Shown here: positions 27,504 to 37,500 of the stretch, in pieces
Layout: every line of letters starts with the position of its first letter
Numbering within the stretch: the first letter of the stretch is position 1
NCBI GenBank assembly: GCA_033283165.1
Contig: JAWMQL010000002.1
Coordinates: forward strand, 186,001 to 250,000
Direction of reading: 5' to 3'
Origin: JAWMQL01 sp033283165
GTDB lineage: Bacteria; Pseudomonadota; Gammaproteobacteria; Pseudomonadales; Halieaceae
Length of the DNA: 64,000 bases
Translations under genes and position numbers: made by a program
Notes under the pieces: generated by a model
Told to the model about the DNA's origin: nothing
What the model saw: the letters and a program-made list of their open reading frames with translations, nothing else
Database searches by the model: none

Positions 27504-28313
27504 ATGACACCAGATCGCTTCAAGGGAAAAGTCGCCATCGTCACCGGCGGCAGCATGGGCATCGGTCGAGCCACCGCCCGGCAACTGGCCCGGGAGGGCG
27601 CCCACGTGGTTGCCTGCGCCCGCCGCAAGCCACGACTGGAGGAACTGGCGGCCGAGATCGCCGCCTTCGGTGGTAGCTTCACGCCCGTGGAGCTGGACGT
27701 GGGCGACATCGACGCCTTCGCGCGATTGATCGCGGACACCGCCGCCGGCCACGGCCGACTGGACCTGCTGGTGAACAACGCCCCCTCGGTCATCGGCGGC
27801 ATGATTGTCGACCAGTCGATCGAGGACTGGCGGGCCAATTTCGGTGTGTCCGTGGAGAGCGTATTTATCGGCGTGCAGGCGGCCTTCCGGGTCATGATTC
27901 CCCAGGGCTCGGGCGCCATTGTCAACATTTCCTCGGTCAGCAGCCTGCGCGCGGGGGATGCGGCGGGCGCCTATTCCGCCGCCAAGGCCGCGGTCAACCA
28001 GTTCTCAATGTGTGCCGCCATGGAAGGCGGGCCACACAATGTGCGCGTCAACGTGGTTGCGCCCGGCGCGGTGGAAACCCCGGGTCTGGATGCCTCGGTC
28101 ATGAAAAACGAAACCATGAAGGACCTGATCGGCAGCGCGATCCCCATGAAGCGGATCGGCACCGCAGAGGAAATGGCGGAAGCCATCTGCTTCATCGGCT
28201 CGGACGACGCCTCGTTCATCAATGGCGTCGTCCTGCCGGTGGACGGCGGCAAGACCCCGCAGTTGCACGTGCCCGACTGGGAGCTGAACCTGGACAACCG
28301 CGACGTCAAATAA
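27504..28313 (+). CDS. Short-chain dehydrogenase/reductase
   Basis: Start at ATG 27504, eight bases after AGGAG, giving 269 residues; an in-frame ATG eight codons upstream lacks a good site. It has VTGGSMGIG near residue 12, NNAP in place of NNAG, SSVSSL, the YSAAK catalytic pair, and the C-terminal NGVVLPVDGG. It is a classical SDR, likely oxidising a hydroxyacyl or alcohol intermediate made by the MaoC protein upstream. The loss of the usual final Gly of NNAG is a mild deviation. It is convergent with rhlE. Confidence 0.9.
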   Translation: MTPDRFKGKVAIVTGGSMGIGRATARQLAREGAHVVACARRKPRLEELAAEIAAFGGSFTPVELDVGDIDAFARLIADTAAGHGRLDLLVNNAPSVIGGMIVDQSIEDWRANFGVSVESVFIGVQAAFRVMIPQGSGAIVNISSVSSLRAGDAAGAYSAAKAAVNQFSMCAAMEGGPHNVRVNVVAPGAVETPGLDASVMKNETMKDLIGSAIPMKRIGTAEEMAEAICFIGSDDASFINGVVLPVDGGKTPQLHVPDWELNLDNRDVK

Positions 28314-28333
28314 GACCGGGCGATCCGGCAGCC

Positions 28334-29656
<1,323 letters not shown>

Positions 29657-29742
29657 GGATTTTTTCCGTTGTGCCCAATCGGGACACGGTTGTCTGGTTG
29701 AGGACTCGCTGCGACCGGCCTGCCGGGCAGCGAGCCAGGGCG

Positions 29743-29940
29743 TCAGGCCTTGCTGCTGTCGCCGCGGGTGACCTGCTTCTTGACCGCCAGCGTCGGCTGG
29801 CCACTGATACCGGAAGCGATGACGTCGATCTTGTTCCCGGAGGCCAGGAACAGTTTGGTCTGCTCCTCGATGGACTCGGATGTCTCGACCGCTGCCGGCT
29901 GCTTCTTTTTCGCGGGTGCGCGGGTGGGTTTTCTCGCCAC
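29743..29940 (-). CDS. Small basic protein, SutA-like motif
   Basis: A 65-residue protein from a GTG start with AGGAAA upstream. The N-terminus is Lys/Arg/Pro/Ala-rich (ARKPTRAPAKKKQ). Then comes IEEQTKLFLASGNKIDVI, reminiscent of the FLxxGGKIxxI segment in small RNA-polymerase-associated proteins such as SutA; this is a weak, by-eye similarity. It lies 22 bases after slyD and 86 bases before rhlE on the same strand, so it may be co-transcribed with both and work in RNA or growth-transition control. Confidence 0.7.
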   Translation of the reverse strand: MARKPTRAPAKKKQPAAVETSESIEEQTKLFLASGNKIDVIASGISGQPTLAVKKQVTRGDSSKA

Positions 29941-29962
29941 AATAATTTCCTGTCAGTTGTTA

Positions 29963-30433
29963 TCAGTGCACGTGGCCGTGACTGATTTCCTCTTCACTGG
30001 CTTCCCGTACGGAAACCACCTGTACGTCAAAATGCAGATCGACCCCGGCCAGGGGGTGATTGGCATCGATGGTGACCTGCTCGCCCTGCACGTCCCTGAC
30101 CACGATGCGCCGCACCTGACCGTCCGCGCCCTGGGCTTCGAACGCCATGCCGGGCTCAACGCTCTCAACGCCCTGGAACGCTGCCAGCGGCACCGCCTCG
30201 ATCAGTTCCGACCGGACCTCGCCGTAGGCGTCCCCGGCTTCGACCTGCACCTGCAGGGATGCGCCCTCGGCCTTGCCCACCAGGGCATTTTCCAGGCCGG
30301 GAATCAGGTTGCCGGCACCATGCAGGTAGGACAGGGGCTCTGCGCCTTCTGAGCTGTCGAGCACCTCGCCGCTGGCATCGGTCAGTTTGTAATGAATGGT
30401 GGCAACCACGTTGTTGCCGATCAGCAGACTCAT
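29963..30433 (-). CDS. slyD: FKBP-type peptidyl-prolyl isomerase SlyD-like
   Basis: Start at ATG 30433 with AGGAG upstream, giving 156 residues. The SlyD pattern is clear: YKLTDASGEVLDSSEGAEPLSYLHG, then GLENALVGKAEG, the insert-in-flap domain with VDANHPLAG-like sequence (TIDANHPLAGVDLHFDV), and a short His-containing tail (HGHVH). It speeds prolyl isomerisation and acts as a chaperone. The long metal-binding tail of E. coli SlyD, used in nickel enzyme maturation, is nearly absent. A separate urease operon lies about 10 kb away. Confidence 0.93.
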   Translation of the reverse strand: MSLLIGNNVVATIHYKLTDASGEVLDSSEGAEPLSYLHGAGNLIPGLENALVGKAEGASLQVQVEAGDAYGEVRSELIEAVPLAAFQGVESVEPGMAFEAQGADGQVRRIVVRDVQGEQVTIDANHPLAGVDLHFDVQVVSVREASEEEISHGHVH

Positions 30434-30765
30434 AGCTGCATCTCCTGTTGTATGTTGATGGTGAGCGGCCTCAGGCGCCACTGTTTGAAGGAGGCAACTA
30501 TCAGTGAAAAACAGGAAGAGGATCGGTCAAACTGAACGTAAATGAATAACACAAATAAGGGAGCTTCCGAGCAACGCGCAAGTATACAGTGCTAACACCC
30601 ATTAGTAAATGGAGGTTTCCCGGTGCCTGATAACGGCAAACACCCCTGACTATCGCCAAGAGGCATTTAAAAACCAATTTTTATAACTTATCGGTCTGAT
30701 CTCCCGGCAGCCAGCCACCAGCGTTCTGCTAGTCTTGGTACATCTTCCAACAAGGGGGACCGGGC
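30434..30765. other. 332-bp intergenic region, no gene seen
   Basis: This AT-rich gap separates the divergent slyD and FAD-oxidoreductase genes. The promoters for both must lie here, but I cannot pick either with confidence. No open frame with a ribosome binding site, no tRNA and no strong hairpin is visible. AAGGGGG at about 30750 is the ribosome binding site of the oxidoreductase. Confidence 0.6.
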
Positions 30766-32232
30766 ATGCGACGGCGCGATTTCTGCAAGGCGACACTGGG
30801 CGCGGGCCTGATCTCCGCGCATTACCCCTTTCTCAACGCGGCCCTGGCGGACTCCGCAATTCGCGGCGTCGGCCTGGACGGCAGTGAACTGCAACTGGAA
30901 GCCGGCGCCGTTCACGAACTGGCCGATGCACTCAACGGCGAGCTGCTCCTGGCCGACCACCCGCGGTACGACACGGCCCGCAGGATATGGAACGGCATGC
31001 ACGACAAACACCCGGCGCTGATCGCGCGGGTGGCCGACCCCGCGGATATCGGCCACGTCGTGACCTTCGCCAGGGAGCGCAACCTGCTGGTGGCGGTGCG
31101 TGGTGGCGGGCACAGCTGGCCGGGCAAGTCGGTTTGCGAAGGCGGTCTGATGATCGACCTGTCCGGCATGATCAACGTCGACGTGGACACCCAGCGCCGG
31201 CGCGCCCGGGTTGACGGGGGCGCCCTGCTCGGCCACCTGGACATGGCGACCCTGGAGCACGGGCTGGTCACCACTGCCGGCGTGGTATCGCACACCGGGG
31301 TGGGCGGTTTCACCCTGGGCGGCGGCTTCGGTCGCCTCAATCGCAAGTACGGGCTGACCGTGGACAACCTGCTGGCGGCGGAGATCGTGACCGCCGACGG
31401 CAAGCACCGTCGGGTGAGCGCACAGGACGAACCCGACCTGTTCTGGGCGCTGCGCGGGGGCGGCGGCAACTTCGGGGTGGTAAGCCAGTTCGAATACCAG
31501 CTGTACCCCTTCGACCGCAACGTGCTGTCCGGCGCCATCACCTGGCCCATCGAGCAGGCCCGGGAAGTGCTCAGCTTCTACCGCGACTGGTACCTCACCC
31601 TGTCCGATGACCTGTACGTGGGCCCCACCATGGCCACCACGCCGGACGGCACCTCGTTCATCCTGATGGAGGTAGTCTACGCCGGCGACCCGGCCAAAGG
31701 CGAGAAAGAGCTCGCGCCCCTGCGCAGGATCGGCAAACCCTCGGAGGACGGGGTCAAGGTGCAGGACTACCGGGTGATGCAGACCTGGGAGGACGCCACC
31801 TTCCATCACGGCATCCGCTCCTACGCCAAGAACGGCATGGTGAAAGCCATCACCGCAGAGCTGGTCGACGACCTGATCGACGCGTTCGTGCCCGACCCGC
31901 GGCTGGCGTTCTTCACCCATACCGCCGGCGGCGCAGTCAAGCGCGTGGGTGAGTTGGACACCGCCTTCCCTCACCGCAACGCCGAGACCATGCTGATCGT
32001 GGCCGGGGCCTGGGACGATCCCGCCGACGACCGGGAGGCCATGGCGATGGCCCGCAGCTGGTTCAAGCAACTGGAACCCCATACGGGCGGCTACTACGAC
32101 AACATCGAGTTCGAGGGCGAGGAGCGGGCAGCGCGCAACTATGGCCCGGCCTACCAGCGCCTGGCGAAGATCAAGGGCCAGTACGACCCGGGCAACCTGT
32201 TCCGCCTGAACAGCAATATCCAGCCCGCCTGA
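30766..32232 (+). CDS. Tat-exported FAD-linked oxidoreductase, berberine-bridge-enzyme family
   Basis: A 488-residue protein with a twin-arginine-like leader (RRRDFCKATLGAG). The PCMH-type FAD domain has GGGHSWPGKS, where the His would carry the flavin, and GVGGFTLGGGFGRLNRKYGL. The position that holds a second covalent Cys in bicovalent enzymes appears to be His (VVSHTGVGG), so single attachment is likely. The BBE C-terminus (IKGQYDPGNLFRLN) is intact. It would oxidise an alcohol, sugar or aromatic in the periplasm, passing electrons to oxygen or another acceptor. The stop lies one base before a palindromic repeat. Confidence 0.9.
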   Translation: MRRRDFCKATLGAGLISAHYPFLNAALADSAIRGVGLDGSELQLEAGAVHELADALNGELLLADHPRYDTARRIWNGMHDKHPALIARVADPADIGHVVTFARERNLLVAVRGGGHSWPGKSVCEGGLMIDLSGMINVDVDTQRRRARVDGGALLGHLDMATLEHGLVTTAGVVSHTGVGGFTLGGGFGRLNRKYGLTVDNLLAAEIVTADGKHRRVSAQDEPDLFWALRGGGGNFGVVSQFEYQLYPFDRNVLSGAITWPIEQAREVLSFYRDWYLTLSDDLYVGPTMATTPDGTSFILMEVVYAGDPAKGEKELAPLRRIGKPSEDGVKVQDYRVMQTWEDATFHHGIRSYAKNGMVKAITAELVDDLIDAFVPDPRLAFFTHTAGGAVKRVGELDTAFPHRNAETMLIVAGAWDDPADDREAMAMARSWFKQLEPHTGGYYDNIEFEGEERAARNYGPAYQRLAKIKGQYDPGNLFRLNSNIQPA

Positions 32233-32233
32233 A

Positions 32234-32314
32234 AAACGGGGACAGTTTACTTAATTCCAGTCGCGGACCTGCGATCGGCGGTATCCAGAGGAATTAAGTA
32301 AACTGTCCCCGTTT
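32234..32314. repeat. REP-like palindrome, GGGGACAGTTTACTTAATT type
   Basis: Perfect 25-base inverted arms (32234-32258 and 32290-32314) flank a 31-base loop (32259-32289). The loop contains TGCGATCGGC, matching TGCGAACGGC in the loop of the element at 59516, which also has 31 loop bases. The element lies between the convergent oxidoreductase and RND genes. The right arm encodes the last residues and the stop codon of the RND gene on the minus strand. No transposase is adjacent. Confidence 0.9.
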
Positions 32315-35300
32315 CCCGGTGCGCTCCAGAACCATTACCGTCAGGGCCGGCAGCATGGTCAGGGTGACCACGGCGGAGCCCAGGATACCGAACATCACGA
32401 TCACGCCCACCCCGCGATAAAGTTCAGTGCCCGCTCCCGGGAGCAACACCAGCGGCGCCAGGCCACACAGCGTGGTGATGGTGGACATCGCCACCGGCCG
32501 CAGGCGCGACTCCAGCGCCTCGGTCACCGCCGCCAATGGCCCCAGGCCCTGATGCTGGACGTTCTCCACCGCCCGGTGCACCACCAGGATCGGGTTGTTG
32601 ACCACCGTGCCCATCAGGATCAGGAAACCGAGCATGGAAATCATATCGAAGGGCTGGACCACCGCGGTCAGACCTACCAGCGGCAGGGCGCCGCCCACCA
32701 GGTTGAGCAGCCACAGCCCGACGATCCCGCCGGCGATGCCCAGCGGGATCGTGGTCATGATCAGCAGCGGGTAGCCCCAGTGGCCGAAGATGGCGACCAT
32801 GATGAGGTAGATCACCAGCAGCGCCACCAGGTAGTTCCCCACCAGGGCCTGGCGGGTCGCGTCGAGCTGGTCCGCGGCCCCCGAGATCAGCACGCTGACC
32901 GAGGCCGGCACCTGGCCGCGCTGGCGCAGGTACTCCACCACGTCGCGCTTCACCGTTGCCACCCCGGTTTCCAGCGGCACGCTGCGCGGGGGAATGATGT
33001 TGAGGGTGACCGTGCGGCGGCCGTTCACGCGCCGCACCGAGCTGGTATCCACGGTCTCGCGGAATTCCACCAGATTACCCAGCGGCAGCACCTGGCCCGG
33101 GCCCGTGTACACCGGTAGCTGGCTGATGGTATCCAGTTCCACCGACTGGCCGGCGTCGCTGTACAGGTAGATGTCGACCTTGTCGTCCTCGAAAAAAAAC
33201 TCGTCCACGTAACTGCCGTCGGTCAGGGCGGCCACCACGAAACCCAGGTCCTCGGCGCTCATGCCCAGTTCCGCCGCGCGCTCCCAGTGCGGCCGCACTT
33301 CCAGCAGCGGCTGCGCCAGGCTGAGGGAGGCCGGCTGGCTCTGGATCCGCGGGTTGTCGAACACCTCGCCGGCACGGCGATAGGCCGCCTGGGCGAGCTG
33401 GTAGTTACTGCCCAGGTCGGGTCCGGAAATGTCCAGGTTGATGCTGCGCGTGCCGCCGTCGTTGCTGGTGATGATGGAACCGCGGGTGGCAAAGGCGCGC
33501 ATGCCGGGGTACTCGGTGAACTTGTCGCTTAGCGCATCCATCAGCGCCTCGATATCCCCCGTGTCCACGGGCTCGGCAATCACCCGCAACTGGTCCGCGC
33601 TTACCCGCAGATTGGAGTACTTCACGGCCGGCACCGGGCTGTGGCCTTCGTGAAACAACGCAGGGGCGGCCTGCACGTTCGGCAGCAACCAGGCCTCTAT
33701 TTCAGTGCCGATCCGGCCCATGGTTTCCAGGTTGTAGCCGGGCGGCGCGTTCATCCGGGCAAACACCTTGGGTTCCTCGCCCTCGGGCAGGTATTCCGCC
33801 GGCGGGGTCAGCAGCCAGATCACCAGGCCGCTGGCCAGCACCGTCACCAGCACGCTGGCCTGGCGCCGGCGCGGCGTCCGCAGCAGCCGCTGCACCAGGT
33901 CGAGAACCCGGGTGCGCAGCCGCTCGCCCCGGCCTCCCCCACCCGGGTCCCGGCCGCTGGCGAAATCCAGCCGCGCCGCGGCGCTGGGCAGCACCGTGAC
34001 CGCCACCAGCATGGACGCCAGGATGGCTGCGGAAATGGCGATTGCCACATCGGAGTACAGCTGGCCGGCCTCCTGCTGCACGAAGCCCACCGGCATGAAC
34101 ACCATCACCGTGGTCATGGTGGAGGCAAATACCGCGGGCCAGACCTGGCGCACCCCCTTGACTGCAGCCTCGACGCGGCTGGCCCCGCGGCGGCGCTCCA
34201 GCTCGATGCTTTCCAGCACCACGATACTGTTGTCCAGGGTCATGCCGATGGCGAAGGCGATCCCCGCCAGGGAGATCACGTTGATGGTGCGACCCGCCAG
34301 CAGCAACCCGAGGAAGGCCACGATAACGCAGATCGGGATGCCGAGCACCCCGGTCAGGGTGGCCCGGAACGAGCGCAGGAACAGGTACATGACGAGGGTG
34401 GCGAACAGCGCGCCCAGCACCAGGTTCTGCCACACGTTGCTGATGGACTCCTGCACGTAGGTGACGTCGTCCGCCATCAGTTTCATCTGCATCCCGGCCG
34501 GGTTCAGCACCTCCCGGTTCACGGCGGCCAGCTCCAGCAGCGCCGCGCGCTTGATATCGATGACGTTCGATCCCGCCTCCTTTTTCAGCATCAGGAAAAT
34601 GTCGGGCTGGCCGTTGTAACTGGTGATGCTGCGCTTCTCGAAATGGTCCATCTGCACCGTGGCCACGTCGCCGAGGCGGATAATCGCGTCCCCGCGCCGC
34701 GCCAGGACGAGCGCCTGCAGGTCCTCGAGCGTCTCGAAACGGCCCACGGTGCGCAGCAGGTACTGGCGCTTGCCGTCGACGATTTCTCCCCCGGAGCGAT
34801 CCCGGTTGCGGGCCCGGATCGCGCGCCGCAGGTCCACCAGGGACAGGCCGCGCTGGGCCAGCCGGGCCGGGTCCACCAGCACCTGCACCTGGCGCTCGGC
34901 ACCGCCGTAGATAATAACTTCCGAGACCCCGGGTACGCTGGCCATGCGCGGCTTGACGTCGTCCTCCACGAAATCCCGGGCCAGGTCCATGTCCACCTGG
35001 CGCGGGTTGCCTGGCAGCGGCGTGACGCTATAGAACATGAAAGCGTTACTGGAAAAGGAGTTGGCGTAGATGCTGGGCTCGTCCACGTTCTCCGGGTAGG
35101 AGGGTACCTGGCTGAGGGCGTTGTTGACCCGGATCAGCATCTCGGTGATGTCGGTACCGTGGGGAAACTCCAGTTCGATTTCCGCGGAACCGCTGCTGGC
35201 CGTGGCCACGATGCGCGACAGGTTCGGCAGGTTGCGCAGGTAGTCCTCCTGCTCCACCAGGATTTCCTTCTCCACGTCCTGGGGCGTGGCGCCCGGCCAG

Positions 35301-35443
35301 GTGGTGCGTACGCTGATGACCCGCACGTCCAGGTCGGGGATCATCTGCACCGGGATGCGCAGCGCCGCGGCGATGCCGATCACGCACACGATCAGCACCG
35401 TGACGGTGACCAGGGTACCCCGCTGGACGATCTGCTCGAACAC
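32294..35443 (-). CDS. RND efflux transporter, inner-membrane subunit (HAE1-like)
   Basis: A 1049-residue RND pump starting at GTG directly after the stop of the adaptor gene. It shows the duplicated layout: one N-terminal helix, a large periplasmic loop, six helices, then the same again. The helix-4 proton-relay motif reads GMTLDNSIVVLES, Asp-Asn instead of the Asp-Asp of AcrB, as in several HAE1 subgroups. It would export hydrophobic or amphiphilic compounds with the adaptor at 35444 and an outer-membrane channel not seen here. Its last five residues (RGQFT) and stop codon come from the palindromic repeat at 32234-32314, so the native C-terminus has been altered. Confidence 0.95.
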   Translation of the reverse strand: MFEQIVQRGTLVTVTVLIVCVIGIAAALRIPVQMIPDLDVRVISVRTTWPGATPQDVEKEILVEQEDYLRNLPNLSRIVATASSGSAEIELEFPHGTDITEMLIRVNNALSQVPSYPENVDEPSIYANSFSSNAFMFYSVTPLPGNPRQVDMDLARDFVEDDVKPRMASVPGVSEVIIYGGAERQVQVLVDPARLAQRGLSLVDLRRAIRARNRDRSGGEIVDGKRQYLLRTVGRFETLEDLQALVLARRGDAIIRLGDVATVQMDHFEKRSITSYNGQPDIFLMLKKEAGSNVIDIKRAALLELAAVNREVLNPAGMQMKLMADDVTYVQESISNVWQNLVLGALFATLVMYLFLRSFRATLTGVLGIPICVIVAFLGLLLAGRTINVISLAGIAFAIGMTLDNSIVVLESIELERRRGASRVEAAVKGVRQVWPAVFASTMTTVMVFMPVGFVQQEAGQLYSDVAIAISAAILASMLVAVTVLPSAAARLDFASGRDPGGGGRGERLRTRVLDLVQRLLRTPRRRQASVLVTVLASGLVIWLLTPPAEYLPEGEEPKVFARMNAPPGYNLETMGRIGTEIEAWLLPNVQAAPALFHEGHSPVPAVKYSNLRVSADQLRVIAEPVDTGDIEALMDALSDKFTEYPGMRAFATRGSIITSNDGGTRSINLDISGPDLGSNYQLAQAAYRRAGEVFDNPRIQSQPASLSLAQPLLEVRPHWERAAELGMSAEDLGFVVAALTDGSYVDEFFFEDDKVDIYLYSDAGQSVELDTISQLPVYTGPGQVLPLGNLVEFRETVDTSSVRRVNGRRTVTLNIIPPRSVPLETGVATVKRDVVEYLRQRGQVPASVSVLISGAADQLDATRQALVGNYLVALLVIYLIMVAIFGHWGYPLLIMTTIPLGIAGGIVGLWLLNLVGGALPLVGLTAVVQPFDMISMLGFLILMGTVVNNPILVVHRAVENVQHQGLGPLAAVTEALESRLRPVAMSTITTLCGLAPLVLLPGAGTELYRGVGVIVMFGILGSAVVTLTMLPALTVMVLERTGKRGQFT

Positions 35444-36535
35444 CTAGTCCGTCCTGCGCTGCGGCGCCAGCGGCTGGCCGGCCAGCAGCGCCTCGTTGCC
35501 CTCGATCACCACCTCGGCGCCGGGCTCCAGTCCCGCCAGCACCTCGACCAGGCCGTCAAAGGCCAGGCCCGTACGTATCGGCCGCTCGGCCGCTACCGGA
35601 CCCTGGTCCGAGGACTCCACCACCCAGACCACCAAGCGGCCGTCGGGGAAACGCAGTACCGCGTCCCGCGGCACCGCCAGGCCGCGGCGCCCGGTGGCCA
35701 GGGACAGCTCCGCCCGGGCGGACATGCCAGGGCGCATCTCCGCCAGCGGCGCGCGCGGCTGCGCCCGCAACAGGAAGGTACGATCCCCCGGGTCGGCTAC
35801 CGGTACCACCGCGATGACCTCGCCCTCATGTTGTGCGCCGGAACCGGCGTCCAGGCTGATGAGGACCCGGGTGTCCGGCCCGACATCCCCGAGAAAATCC
35901 TCGGGCACCTCGAAATCCAGCCGCAGTTCATCGGTGGCCACCAGCTGGAATACCTCCTGGCCCGGGTTGACCCATTCCCCCGGGTCTGCCTGGCGTGCAG
36001 TGATGACGCCGCCGAAGGGCGCCCGCAGCTCGTGCCGGTCGAGCACCGCCCGGCGGTAGCCCGCCTCTGCCTCGGCCCGAGCCAGCACCGACTGGTCACG
36101 CGCCACCTCGGCCTCCAGGTCCCTGACAGCGGTTTCCGCGATGCTCTGCTGCGGCGCCAGGGTGCGGGCCTCCTGCAGCCGGCGCCGGGCGTCTGCCAGG
36201 GCCGTGCGGGCTTCGGCCACCGACGCCTGCGCACTCTGCCACTGCAGCTGGGCCAGTTCGGGGTCCAGTGACAATAACAGCTCGCCGCGCTCGACCCGGC
36301 TGCCCGCATCCACCTGCAGGGCCGTCACCAGCCCGCCGATGGATACCGACAACCGGGCGTCGCGGGCGGCGGTCACGGTGCCGGTGACCTGCACGACCCG
36401 GTCGATATTGCGCTCCTGCACCGGCGCGGTGATCACCGGCACGCCGGGCGCGTCCTGCGCCAGGATGGCAGGCGCAGCAACCGGCAGTGCCAGCGTAATC
36501 AGGAGGGAACGGAGAATTCCGGATGTCGATGGCAA
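35444..36535 (-). CDS. RND efflux periplasmic adaptor (membrane fusion protein)
   Basis: A 363-residue adaptor with a signal peptide ending AILAQ. It has the barrel-sandwich first half (VSIGGLVTALQVDAGSRVERGELLLSLD), an alpha-hairpin of about residues 95-165 rich in Ala/Glu/Arg, the second lipoyl half (HELRAPFGGVITARQADPGEWV), and beta-barrel and membrane-proximal domains. It links the inner-membrane pump to an outer-membrane channel. The pump gene starts at the base after its stop codon. Divergent from the sirtuin gene, with 111 bases between. Confidence 0.93.
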   Translation of the reverse strand: MPSTSGILRSLLITLALPVAAPAILAQDAPGVPVITAPVQERNIDRVVQVTGTVTAARDARLSVSIGGLVTALQVDAGSRVERGELLLSLDPELAQLQWQSAQASVAEARTALADARRRLQEARTLAPQQSIAETAVRDLEAEVARDQSVLARAEAEAGYRRAVLDRHELRAPFGGVITARQADPGEWVNPGQEVFQLVATDELRLDFEVPEDFLGDVGPDTRVLISLDAGSGAQHEGEVIAVVPVADPGDRTFLLRAQPRAPLAEMRPGMSARAELSLATGRRGLAVPRDAVLRFPDGRLVVWVVESSDQGPVAAERPIRTGLAFDGLVEVLAGLEPGAEVVIEGNEALLAGQPLAPQRRTD

Positions 36536-36646
36536 GGAAAGGTCTCGTATTTCCGTGAAAGCGAATCGCAGAGATTACCAGCACACGGCCCGAATGCCAG
36601 CACCGAAACTGATCCGGCGAGAGCGGGTATCGGTATACTCTGGACC

Positions 36647-37492
36647 ATGCACAAGCGCTTTACCGAATTCCTGCGCCGGCACCCGCGCCTGGTCGTGTTG
36701 ACCGGCGCCGGCGTCAGCGCCCACTCCGGCATCCCTACCTACCGCGACGACGAGGGCCGCTGGCTGCGGGCGGAACCAATCCAGCACCAGGATTTCCTGA
36801 CCCGGGAGCAGGCCCGCAAGCGCTACTGGTGCCGCTCCCTTGCGGGCTGGCCGGCGGTGCAGGCGGCCCGCCCCAATGCCGCCCACCGGGCCCTGGCCCG
36901 GCTGGAAGCGCTGGGGCGGGTGGAACTGCTGATCACCCAGAACGTGGACCGCCTGCACCAGCGCGCCGGCAGCCGCGCCGTGGTGGACCTGCACGGCAGG
37001 CTGGACCGGGTCGTGTGCCTGGACTGCCTGCACCAGGTCCAGCGGGAACAACTGCAGGACCGCCTGGCCCTGGCCAACCCGGAGCTGCCCGCCGGACAGG
37101 CCAGTGCGCGCCCCGACGGCGATGCCGATGTGGCCGACGAGTGGGTGGAGCGGATGTCGGTGCCGAACTGTGAACGCTGTGACGGCATGCTGATGCCCGA
37201 CGTGGTGTTTTTCGGCGGCTCCGTGCCGCGGGCGCGGGTGCAACGCGGCCTCGATGCCCTGGCGGCAGCAGACGCCCTGCTGGTGGTGGGCAGTTCCCTG
37301 CAGGTCTACTCCGGTTTCCGCTTCTGCCGCTACGCCGCGGAGCTCGGGCTCCCCATCGCTATCCTGAACCCGGGCCGGACCCGGGCCGACGAGCTGGCCA
37401 GCCTCAAGATCAGTGCCGCCTGCGGCCCGGTGCTGGAGGCCGGCGTGGCAGCACTGGCCCGGGCTGGGTCCGCGGGGCTCGCTGAAGTGTGA
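36647..37492 (+). CDS. Sir2-family NAD-dependent protein deacylase
   Basis: A 281-residue sirtuin. NAD-binding GAGVSAHSGIPTYRD spans residues 20-34, TQNVDRLHQRAG 97-108, and the catalytic H116 lies in DLHG. Zinc ligands are C124, C127, C175 and C178. The spacing and YWCRSLAGWP segment resemble class II (SIRT4-like) sirtuins, which often remove larger acyl or ADP-ribose groups. A -10-like TATACT at 36634-36639 lies only seven bases before the ATG, so the mRNA may be leaderless. It is divergent from the RND adaptor. Confidence 0.93.
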   Translation: MHKRFTEFLRRHPRLVVLTGAGVSAHSGIPTYRDDEGRWLRAEPIQHQDFLTREQARKRYWCRSLAGWPAVQAARPNAAHRALARLEALGRVELLITQNVDRLHQRAGSRAVVDLHGRLDRVVCLDCLHQVQREQLQDRLALANPELPAGQASARPDGDADVADEWVERMSVPNCERCDGMLMPDVVFFGGSVPRARVQRGLDALAAADALLVVGSSLQVYSGFRFCRYAAELGLPIAILNPGRTRADELASLKISAACGPVLEAGVAALARAGSAGLAEV

Positions 37493-37500
37493 GGGTTCGG

